A stretch of 23,992 nt of DNA from Caldilineaceae bacterium. GTDB lineage: Bacteria; Chloroflexota; Anaerolineae; Caldilineales; Caldilineaceae. Under the pieces are notes generated by a model. It saw only the letters and a list, made by a program, of their open reading frames with translations. It made no database searches and was not told the DNA's origin. Each line of letters opens with the position of its first letter. Position 1 is the first letter of the stretch. Position numbers and translations under genes: made by a program. Where the stretch lies: the NCBI GenBank assembly GCA_026645575.1, contig JAPKMW010000137.1, positions 1-23,992 on the forward strand, given 5' to 3'. Positions 17,873 to 23,992 of the stretch are shown piece after piece.

Positions 17873-19071
17873 AGGGGAATGGCTCCATTCATGAGACGAG
17901 GGAGAAGCAGGTCACGGGCCTCGCGCAGGCGTTGGTTCTGCTCTGCCAAGGTTTGGATTTGGCGAAACATCGGTTTCACAAGCTCATCGAAGTGCTGCAA
18001 AATAGAGTTTGATGGCTTAGCTAACTCATACTTTTCAAAGGCTTCCGGTTTGACCCGTTGGCGACCATCTGAGCCAACCATACTGTTAATAGCATGTTGC
18101 CGAAAGTTATGTGATCGGGCTAAACAATAGGTCCAAAACGGAGACACAGAGATCGAGCGCATAACAATAAATTCAGTCGAACCAGAAGCAACAAGTTGGT
18201 CACTCTCCAAAAACTGGACGAAGGCTGTCTTGCCATTTTCCAGGCAGGGAGTGATGCGAGCAAGCAAGGTGTCGCCATTCATAAATTTTGCTCCACCCTC
18301 TATAGGACGCTCTTCAATGCCTTCTATGATCATTGAATTGGTCGAAAGTGAATCCATCGGTATAAACGGGCGTAGCTGATCTTTGGGAAATGGTGTTTGG
18401 GGCTTGAAATCGATCACTGCTGTTACACTGACTTTCCCCCACCCAGCCGGCACACCATCGACAATAGGGGTGTGTTCGTGGCCGGGGAAGTGGAGGCGGA
18501 CGAACCATTCACGGTAGAGAAGGTGCATGGCTTCTTCGAGGAGGGCCATGCGGCGGGTGTTGTTTTCGATTAGATCATCGTATGGCGCTAAAACCTTGGC
18601 AATGGCTTGTTGTGTCTCAAGTGGCGGAACTTTGATCGTGATGTCTGCAAATGCCGATTTCTTGACGTTTTCGCGGCCAGATGCTGAGCCCCGATCCGCC
18701 TGTTTTACTTTACCGATGTCGTATTTCAATAAGTAGTAAATAAACATTGGATCATGTTTGTCACGATCAACAACAACACTATTTATCTGCTGATTTGTAA
18801 AGCTTGGTCTAGTTGTCAATCCAAGTTTGCCAAGAGCACCAATACAGACTACACAGATCGTTCCTTCCGGGATAAGTTTCCGGGCTTGCGTGTCATACCC
18901 TAACTCAGAGATTTCACTCTCTGTTGTATATATGCTGCGACGTGCAATATCAAGATCTGGTGGCTTAATAAAAGGATATCCCTTGCCGAAATTTTCTGGC
19001 ACCGCTGTTGATGGCGTAGATCCGGTGATTACGACTCCCAAATCTCCAATTCTTAGCTCTTTCCACTTCAT
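17869..19071 (-). CDS. hsdS: Type I restriction-modification specificity subunit S
   Basis: A 400-aa protein with the two-TRD layout of HsdS. The first target-recognition domain spans about 1-145 (it starts with LRIGDLGVVITGSTPS). The conserved central helix is about 149-195 (VPPLETQQAIAKVLAPYDD then NTRRMALLEEAMH). The second TRD is about 205-365, and the distal conserved helix includes FDELVKPMFRQI and LREARDLLLPRLM. Each TRD reads one half of a bipartite DNA site. It overlaps hsdM by 4 bp and hsdR by 4 bp. Both TRD-coding stretches are clearly AT-richer than the conserved helices (one 60-bp row near 18721 is about a third GC), the pattern expected when TRDs are exchanged between strains. 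The recognition sequence cannot be read from the protein. Confidence 0.95.
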   Translation of the reverse strand: MKWKELRIGDLGVVITGSTPSTAVPENFGKGYPFIKPPDLDIARRSIYTTESEISELGYDTQARKLIPEGTICVVCIGALGKLGLTTRPSFTNQQINSVVVDRDKHDPMFIYYLLKYDIGKVKQADRGSASGRENVKKSAFADITIKVPPLETQQAIAKVLAPYDDLIENNTRRMALLEEAMHLLYREWFVRLHFPGHEHTPIVDGVPAGWGKVSVTAVIDFKPQTPFPKDQLRPFIPMDSLSTNSMIIEGIEERPIEGGAKFMNGDTLLARITPCLENGKTAFVQFLESDQLVASGSTEFIVMRSISVSPFWTYCLARSHNFRQHAINSMVGSDGRQRVKPEAFEKYELAKPSNSILQHFDELVKPMFRQIQTLAEQNQRLREARDLLLPRLMNGAIPL

Positions 19072-21212
19072 ACAACAAATTCCTCGTAATTTGCCTTGAT
19101 TATCTTTGCCAATTCAATAGCCTCTTCATTGAGACCCGCTAGCTCTATATGAATCTCCTGCATTCGTTCCTCAAAGCTTTCTTCATTATCTAACTCTATT
19201 GGTGCCACACCCACATAGCGACCTGGCGTCAAACTGTTGTCCGCAGCCTCAATCTCAGCCTGGGTGACGACCTTGCAGAGGCCGGGTACATCGCAATAAG
19301 TGGCGGCGGGAAAGCGACTCTGGAGCCAGGTCACCTGGGCGAAGGTGTAGAGGGTGGCTTTGATGGCTTCGCTGACGGCGTGGCGGGCCATCTCCAGGGC
19401 AGTGGTGGCGCTGCGGATGGTGGTGGCGTTCCAGGCCGGGTGGCGGCGGGCGTCGAGGGCTTTTTCGGCGTGGACCAGGGTGTGGTCGGCCAGTTTGGCG
19501 CGCTCGGCGATGCTCTTTTGCAGGCTCTTGAGGCTATCGACGAGGGGGGCGAAGCGGGCATGGGCGGCGTGTTGGCCGGCGTTGGTGGCCAGGGTGGCGG
19601 CGTCCTGGGTGGTGTACCAGGCGGCGTAGGCGGCGAGGGCGGCGCTGGTGGTTTGGTCGATGGCGTGGCCGGCGGTGAGGGCGGCGGTGTAGGCGGCGAG
19701 AGACTCCGGGAACCCCTCCCCAGCCCTCCCTGGATCGGGGAGGGAGCCATTGGTCGCGCCGACGGGGGTAGGAAGGGCGGCGGCGAAGGTCTGCAATTGG
19801 GTGTGCAGGGTGATGAGGGGGGTATTCAGGGTTGCCAACAGGGGGGCGATGGTGGCGGCGTGGTGGTGGGTCTGGGCGAGATAGGCGGCGACGAGGGCAA
19901 GGAAGCGGTCGGATTGGCCACGGTAGAGCCAGACGATGGCGGTGAGGTTTTGGAGTTGTTCCTCGCTGAAGTCGCGAATTTTGCGGCTGACGACGCGGTA
20001 GATGGCGCGGGCGTCGAGCATGAGCACCTGGTCTTGGCGGGCGGGGGGCTTGGCTTTGTCGAAGAACCAGAGGGTGCAGGGTAGGGAGCGGGTGTAGAAA
20101 AAGTTGGTGCCGATGGCGAGCATGACATCGACGTGGCCGGTGTTGACCAGCTTTTGGCGGATCAGCTTTTCGCCGTGGCCGGCGTCGGAGGCGGAACTGG
20201 CCATGACAAAGCCGGCGCGGCCCTGGTCGTTGAGATAGGTGTAGAAGTATTGGATCCAGAGATAGTTGGCGTTGCTGACGGTTTTGGTCTTGGCGCTGAT
20301 GCCGGGGAGGCCAAAGGGCAGGCGGGGGTCGCTCTTGACACGTTCGGGATCGACCATATCGACGTTGAAGGGGGGATTGGCCATGACGCGGTCGCAGCGG
20401 CCGATGAGGTCGGGCAGGCTGTCGTAGAAGGTGTTGCCGACGGTGACATGCCCTTCGAGACCGTGGACGGCGAGGTTCATACGAGCCAGGCGGGTGTTGA
20501 GTTCGGATTTTTCCTGGCCGTAGAAGATGACGGCGTGGGCGGGGTCCTGGCCGCGGTCTTCGAGAAAGTGGCCGGTTTGGACGAACATGCCGGCGCTGCC
20601 AAAGGCGGGGTCGAGCATGATGCCGTGGTCGGGTTCGATGATGTTGACGATCATGCGGACGAGGGAGGGTGGCGTAAAGAATTCGCCCCCTTCCTGGGCG
20701 CCGCTCATGGCGAATTTGTTGAGAAAGTATTCGTAGATGCGGCCAAAGAGGTCGCCGGTGGCCTGTTGGAGGACGGCCGAGTTAAAGATGCGCAGGAGGC
20801 GGCGGAGGAGGGCCGGCTCGAAGCGGTTGTAGTCCTTGGGCAGGGCGCCACCGAGCATTTCGCTCTGATCTTCGATGGCGGCCATGGCGTTGTCAATGGC
20901 GGCGCCGATGTCGGCGTCGTCGGGGAGGGCGACGAGGTCGTCGTAGCGGCTGCCGGGGGGGAGGTAGAGGGCGGCGCGGCCCCGGAAGTCGCCGGCGGTG
21001 ACAGGTGGTTTGACACCGCCGCGGGTGGGGAGGCCGGCTTCGATCTGCGCTTTGACGGTGTAGAAGCGGTTGGTGGCGTGGCGCAGAAAGATGAGGCCGA
21101 GGACAGGCATGCTGTATTCGCTGGCGTTCAGCTTGGAGTTGGCGCGCAAGTCGTCGGCGCTGGTCCAGAGGTCGGCTTCGAGTTGGTGGAGTTCTTGGGT
21201 GGTGATGTTCAT
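19068..21212 (-). CDS. hsdM: Type I restriction-modification N6-adenine methyltransferase subunit M
   Basis: The ATG at 21212 is chosen: GAGG lies about 9 nt upstream and MNITTQELHQLEADLW is a normal HsdM N-terminus. The open frame back to a GTG at 21320 translates into non-conserved sequence. The 714-aa product has the N-terminal helical domain, the SAM-binding motif I DPAFGSAGMF at 201-210, the catalytic NPPF at 279-282 and the C-terminal SLTPGRYVGV segment that contacts HsdS. It methylates adenine in the S-defined site and is the core of the R-M complex. Residues about 430-640 form an extended alanine-rich helical insertion, longer than in many HsdM proteins. Inside it is a proline/glycine-rich insert (SLPDPGRAGEGFP, about 490-502) that looks like an in-frame dispersed DNA repeat. 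The last ~55 codons are AT-richer than the rest, matching the adjoining first TRD of hsdS. Confidence 0.95.
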   Translation of the reverse strand: MNITTQELHQLEADLWTSADDLRANSKLNASEYSMPVLGLIFLRHATNRFYTVKAQIEAGLPTRGGVKPPVTAGDFRGRAALYLPPGSRYDDLVALPDDADIGAAIDNAMAAIEDQSEMLGGALPKDYNRFEPALLRRLLRIFNSAVLQQATGDLFGRIYEYFLNKFAMSGAQEGGEFFTPPSLVRMIVNIIEPDHGIMLDPAFGSAGMFVQTGHFLEDRGQDPAHAVIFYGQEKSELNTRLARMNLAVHGLEGHVTVGNTFYDSLPDLIGRCDRVMANPPFNVDMVDPERVKSDPRLPFGLPGISAKTKTVSNANYLWIQYFYTYLNDQGRAGFVMASSASDAGHGEKLIRQKLVNTGHVDVMLAIGTNFFYTRSLPCTLWFFDKAKPPARQDQVLMLDARAIYRVVSRKIRDFSEEQLQNLTAIVWLYRGQSDRFLALVAAYLAQTHHHAATIAPLLATLNTPLITLHTQLQTFAAALPTPVGATNGSLPDPGRAGEGFPESLAAYTAALTAGHAIDQTTSAALAAYAAWYTTQDAATLATNAGQHAAHARFAPLVDSLKSLQKSIAERAKLADHTLVHAEKALDARRHPAWNATTIRSATTALEMARHAVSEAIKATLYTFAQVTWLQSRFPAATYCDVPGLCKVVTQAEIEAADNSLTPGRYVGVAPIELDNEESFEERMQEIHIELAGLNEEAIELAKIIKANYEEFVV
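19704..19749. repeat. Palindromic C/G-run element inserted in frame in hsdM
   Basis: On the plus strand CCCTCCC (19724-19730) and GGGAGGG (19738-19744) form a perfect 7-bp inverted repeat around a 7-nt loop, next to a second CCCCTCCCC run at 19713-19721. The minus strand encodes SLPDPGRAGEGFP, which does not look like the surrounding alanine-rich helix. The character resembles the dispersed CCCTCCCC-type intergenic repeats found in many high-GC genomes. Only one copy is visible in this window, so the dispersed nature is inference. Confidence 0.5.
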
Positions 21213-21240
21213 TAAAAATGCCTCAAAAGGGTGAATTCGA

Positions 21241-21384
21241 TCATGTACACTGACCAATTTGACAAGTAAAGTCAGCGTTGCGCTCTGCGGCGATCTGCTC
21301 GGGGGGCCAACCGAGCGCACGGAGGGCGGGATAGATGAGTTGGGTTCGGGTTTCGGCTTCGTTTCTAACTAAATAATACAACTA
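21241..21384 (-). pseudogene. 46-codon remnant resembling the N-terminus of a type I R subunit or related helicase-nuclease
   Basis: Between an in-frame TAG (21384-21382) and TGA (21243-21241) the minus strand reads NEAETRTQLIYPALRALGW followed by PPEQIAAERNADF. This resembles the opening N-E-A-x-T-R-x-x-L-I-x-P-x-L-x-x-x-G-W of EcoEI-like HsdR and related DEAD-box restriction proteins. It does not match the intact HsdR here, whose N-terminus is different. No ATG start lies in the frame and it ends abruptly 28 bp before hsdM. It is best read as a leftover of an earlier restriction gene replaced by the present operon. Chance similarity in a short fragment cannot be excluded. Confidence 0.4.
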
Positions 21385-21385
21385 G

Positions 21386-21422
21386 CCGTTATTGTAACGG
21401 GTTTGGGTTATCGAAATTTTCG
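21386..21422. promoter_or_regulatory. Two short palindromes upstream of hsdM
   Basis: CCGTTA-TTG-TAACGG (21386-21400) is a perfect 6-bp inverted repeat, and CGAAA-T-TTTCG (21412-21422) a 5-bp one, 11 bp apart. They lie in the 257-bp gap between the NACHT-HEAT stop and hsdM. They could be operator half-sites or weak hairpins. I found no convincing -35/-10 pair next to them and no T-run that would make a terminator. Confidence 0.3.
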
Positions 21423-21469
21423 GTTTTGTGGCCGAATTGGTAGTTGCCTGGTAGTTTCTTTGTCGGCCA

Positions 21470-23557
21470 TCAGTTGGTTTGTTGAGCAAAATGCTGAATT
21501 TTGGCATTAGCTGCGGCTTGACGCACTTGGTCACCCATATCCTTGACGGCAGCACTCAATGGCTCAATGGCGCGACGATCCCCCAACCGACCCAAGGCAT
21601 CTATTGCCACTTGGCGAACCTGCTCATCTTTGTCCTTAAGGGTAGCAATCAGTGGTACAACGGCGCGAGGATCCCCTAACCGCCCCAGAACATCAATTGC
21701 CCCTCGACGCACTAAGTGATCGTCGTCCTTGAGGGCGATAATTAGCGGTTCGACCGCTTCTTTACCGAGAACCATTAAACCATTAATCGTATACTGGCGT
21801 GTAGCCGGATTTCTATGACCGAGATTTTGAATGTATATCGGGATTAACCGTCTATCGGCACTGTACTGTAATACCAGAGTGGCTCGACGTGCTAGCTCGT
21901 CGTCGTTGTGAACTGCCAACTTACAGACCTGTATGAAAAGTTCTTCATGCGTTGAGATACCACTACCAATTCGTTGGAGTTTGAGCAAGTCGAGTATCTG
22001 CGCCTGCATATCGGGATAGCTCTGGCTAAGCATTTCAAACAGAGCTGCATAAACACTGGAGTCTAGTCGGTTGGTCGGTAATTTCTTAAAGGCTTCAAAT
22101 ACTACATCGCGCCAAACTTTGCCACTATTGATCAATAACGACCAAAAGGTCAGATTGCGCGGTGGTTCCTTGAGCATAATGGCAAGATAGACCATAATAC
22201 CTAAGATCTGCGAGAAGTGTCGATAGCTCTGCTTTAGCCTGTCAAGTTCAGCTAAAATGGCAGTATCGTCAAGACTCTGCTCATCCCACGCTTGTATAAG
22301 CGCACGGGCCATGACATACTCCATAAATTCTTCATAGACAAAGGCAATCTGGAGGACTCGCCGTTTGCCCTTGCCGCGCTCTTGTTCTTCCAGAATGATA
22401 AACTCGTCGCGAATGCGCCCGTAGAGGGAACGGGGATCGGTCGTTGCTTCGGTGGTGCGGGTGGCTTCGGACAACTTGGTCAGGAGGAGGGCGCGTTCGT
22501 TGTGACGCAGCATGTAATCGGCGATGTTGAGGAGGTAGCTGGCGACGTCGTCGATGAGGCCGGCTTGGGTGCGTTCTTCGCCCTGTTGCAAGCGGCGTTC
22601 GGCAATGGAGAGCAACTTTTGGTCCCAGTAGCGGTCAAAGAGTTCCTTGAGGCGGATGTCCTCCAGCTCGCCGATGTTTTGCCCGCGGTAGGCTTCGCAG
22701 AAGAAGCGGAGCAGCAAGGGGTGGCGGCATTGATCGAGGGCGGCACCGACGGGGCGGCCCGCAATGGCGTAGTGGTGCAAATAGAGAGTGAGGGCTTGGT
22801 TCTGTTCGGCAGCAGCAAAGTGGTAGAAGTTATCCTGACTGGTTGCTGGATCGACTTCTCGATCATCATGTGTACCGTCTACCGGCAGGGTATTGACAAT
22901 AGCTTCGTCCCAAAATGGACCCTTGAACAGATTCCAGTAGAAGTCGCGACAGGTGATGACCAGTTTGATGCGGTGGTTGCGGGTATGGCGTAGGAGTTCG
23001 GCTACGGCTTTGCGCATTTCGGCGGGCTTGTCGTGTTCGTTGATGGCGTCGAGCAGGATCACGGCGTCGTGGTTCAGCACGCTGGCTAAGTGGTGCAGGG
23101 CGTGGAGGCTGTCGGCCTCGGTTTGGAAGCTGATGGCAGCGTTGGCGGCTTCGAGTTCGCTTTGGAGCGCGCCCAGCAAGCCGGCACGTCCGCTCAGGTA
23201 GGTGCTGCCACCTAAGAGCAGGAGAACGGGTTGTTCTGTTGCCCGCGTCTTGGCTAGGTTACAGAGCAGGTTGGTTTTGCCGCTGCCGGCGGGGGCGACG
23301 ATCAGGTAGCAGTTGCGGCGTGGGTCGGCTAAGGGCTGGTCGAAAAAGGCGTTTAGCTCGGTTTCGATGGCGCGATGGACGTAGAGGTCGGGGTTGTATT
23401 TGGAACGAACGTTGTCGATCACGCTTTGCACCTGGGCCTGACAAGCGGCGTGGAGGTCGCGTGGGTCGATGACTTTGCCGGTGATGTTGATCTGGGGGCC
23501 GATCACGATCTGGCCGGACTGGTTATAGGGGGTGGGGCGTGATGGTTGTTCGTTCAT
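21470..23557 (-). CDS. NACHT-like STAND NTPase with C-terminal HEAT repeats (695 aa)
   Basis: The ATG at 23557 is preferred over a GTG at 23668, because the conserved part starts just after it and the longer version would translate a leader hairpin; the ribosome binding site (GCGAG, about 6 nt upstream) is modest. The N-terminus has SGQIVIGPQINITGKV (about 14-29), a version of the motif shared by the other STAND genes. A YNPDLYVHRAIE segment near 55-66 is typical of bacterial NACHT proteins. Walker A is APAGSGKT at 88-95, Walker B AVILLDAINE at 165-174, and sensor strand LVITCRDFYW at 199-208. The C-terminus ends in 31-aa PBS-lyase-type HEAT repeats (LVRRGAIDVLGRLGDPRAV and VRQVAIDALGRLGDRRAIEP). 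No effector domain is visible. GC content falls from about residue 370 onward, so the sensor half may have a separate history. It lies upstream of hsdM in the same direction; shared transcription is uncertain. Confidence 0.86.
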   Translation of the reverse strand: MNEQPSRPTPYNQSGQIVIGPQINITGKVIDPRDLHAACQAQVQSVIDNVRSKYNPDLYVHRAIETELNAFFDQPLADPRRNCYLIVAPAGSGKTNLLCNLAKTRATEQPVLLLLGGSTYLSGRAGLLGALQSELEAANAAISFQTEADSLHALHHLASVLNHDAVILLDAINEHDKPAEMRKAVAELLRHTRNHRIKLVITCRDFYWNLFKGPFWDEAIVNTLPVDGTHDDREVDPATSQDNFYHFAAAEQNQALTLYLHHYAIAGRPVGAALDQCRHPLLLRFFCEAYRGQNIGELEDIRLKELFDRYWDQKLLSIAERRLQQGEERTQAGLIDDVASYLLNIADYMLRHNERALLLTKLSEATRTTEATTDPRSLYGRIRDEFIILEEQERGKGKRRVLQIAFVYEEFMEYVMARALIQAWDEQSLDDTAILAELDRLKQSYRHFSQILGIMVYLAIMLKEPPRNLTFWSLLINSGKVWRDVVFEAFKKLPTNRLDSSVYAALFEMLSQSYPDMQAQILDLLKLQRIGSGISTHEELFIQVCKLAVHNDDELARRATLVLQYSADRRLIPIYIQNLGHRNPATRQYTINGLMVLGKEAVEPLIIALKDDDHLVRRGAIDVLGRLGDPRAVVPLIATLKDKDEQVRQVAIDALGRLGDRRAIEPLSAAVKDMGDQVRQAAANAKIQHFAQQTN
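21535..21725 (-). repeat. Two 93-bp HEAT-repeat units at the end of the NACHT-HEAT gene
   Basis: The sequence around GATCCCC recurs at 21577 and 21670, exactly 93 bp apart, encoding two 31-aa HEAT units, with a partial third unit toward the C-terminus. The DNA of the two units is similar but clearly diverged, unlike the WD40 array at the left edge. Confidence 0.7.
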
Positions 23558-23576
23558 CGGGTGCTCGCAAACAAAG

Positions 23577-23616
23577 ACGCTCAGGCCGATTGGTATAGGT
23601 TCAACCTGCTGAGCGT
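23577..23616 (-). promoter_or_regulatory. Leader hairpin just upstream of the NACHT-HEAT start codon
   Basis: In the minus-strand transcript ACGCTCAG (23616-23609) pairs perfectly with CTGAGCGT (23584-23577), an 8-bp stem around a 24-nt loop ending 19 nt before the ATG. The loop also contains AGGTT-C-AACCT (plus-strand 23597-23607), a 5-bp palindrome. There is no T-run after the stem, so it is not a simple terminator. It could control translation or be a protein-binding site. Confidence 0.35.
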
Positions 23617-23832
23617 TGGCGTGCGAGGAGGGAAGGGGGTGAGGGTTGCAAAACAAGAGAGCGGCCACACACCCCTGCTGCCTCGGATGCAGAGACTCAG
23701 CAGTGGGTCGATTGGGGCAACGGTGCTGATTGGGCAGGCGTTGCCGGTGCTATGGGCGACGGGCCGGGTTGGGCGGCGGGTCGCATTTCTGGTAAAGATG
23801 ATGACGTTGATGGTGTGCGTTATGTTGCTGTA

Positions 23833-23861
23833 AGTATACAAAATTGGTGGGGGATGTGCAA
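23833..23861 (-). promoter_or_regulatory. Candidate promoter for the NACHT-HEAT gene
   Basis: On the minus strand TTGCAC (23861-23856), a 17-bp spacer and TATACT (23838-23833) give 3 of 6 and 5 of 6 matches to the sigma-70 consensus. The start would be near 23826, leaving an unusually long leader of about 270 nt before the ATG at 23557. A closer promoter could exist that I did not recognise. Confidence 0.3.
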
Positions 23862-23992
23862 ACGGGGTAGTACAGCGGATGCGGGACAGGAACGGATTGG
23901 GTTGGGGGACAGACGCGGACTGGGGTGGCGCGGATGGGGTGGGGCCGCGAGGGATGGCGGCGTTCCCGAGAAGCGTCATTGTGGCGGGGGGG

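Larger units (their letters stand above)
23558..23992. other. Non-coding right end of the window
   Basis: This 435-bp stretch contains the leader hairpin and candidate promoter listed separately. It is otherwise G-rich on the plus strand with no supportable gene. A 132-aa open frame on the minus strand (23979-23581) is proline/serine-rich with no recognisable motif, and I do not call it a gene. No RNA gene, attachment site or mobile element end is visible. Confidence 0.5.

Noticed and set aside
20133..21215. 360-codon open frame on the plus strand opposite hsdM
   Set aside because: Antisense shadow with biased composition; hsdM is unambiguous on the minus strand.
21213..21320. GTG at 21320 as the hsdM start
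   Set aside because: The extra 36 residues are in a different frame from the restriction-like remnant, are not HsdM-like, and the ATG at 21212 has a better ribosome binding site.
21423..21469. Possible terminator after the NACHT-HEAT stop (TTCGG/CCGAA stem)
   Set aside because: Only 5 bp, an 8-nt loop and no T-run on the transcript.
23581..23979. 132-codon minus-strand open frame upstream of the NACHT-HEAT gene
   Set aside because: Proline/serine-rich low-complexity translation without motifs, overlapping the candidate promoter and leader hairpin.

Overview
The window is a defence-island segment, most likely from a Chloroflexota bacterium (Anaerolineae-like). That placement is an inference from the style of the very large STAND NTPases, the nSTAND1-membrane helix-WD40 architecture and the moderately high but uneven GC content; no marker gene is present. 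Every convincing gene lies on the minus strand, so transcription runs from high to low coordinates. I saw no tRNA, rRNA, CRISPR array, transposase or integrase.

In transcription order: (1) 23557-21470, a NACHT-like NTPase ending in HEAT repeats, preceded by a candidate promoter and a leader hairpin. (2) A 257-bp spacer holding two short palindromes and a 46-codon remnant that resembles the start of another type I R subunit. (3) 21212-14666, a complete type I restriction-modification operon hsdM-hsdS-hsdR joined by two 4-bp ATGA overlaps. (4) 14634-10360 and 10282-5984, two giant STAND NTPases (1424 and 1432 aa) with no recognisable effector domain. (5) 5910-4807, a protein with six uniformly spaced C2H2 zinc fingers. 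(6) 4675-2945, a protein with two CBS domains, a HEPN-like RNase motif, and DUF7662-like and DUF4268-like domains. (7) 2932 to beyond the left edge, an nSTAND1 NTPase with one membrane helix and near-identical 123-bp WD40 repeats. Its reading frame is open to base 1.

The most interesting point is the whole set. Four different STAND NTPases share a short N-terminal motif built around N-I-x-G-x-V. They are co-directional with a type I R-M system, a possible nucleotide-sensing CBS-HEPN protein and a multi-finger protein. A reasonable hypothesis is a layered system. R-M is the first barrier. The STAND proteins sense phage products or R-M failure. The CBS-HEPN protein or unidentified partners act as effectors. 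This is inference; the sequence shows the gene content, spacing and motifs only.

Base composition is mosaic. hsdR and most of hsdM are GC-rich. Both target-recognition parts of hsdS, the end of hsdM, the two giant STAND genes and the 3' half of the NACHT-HEAT gene are visibly AT-richer. That pattern fits module exchange of specificity and sensor regions.
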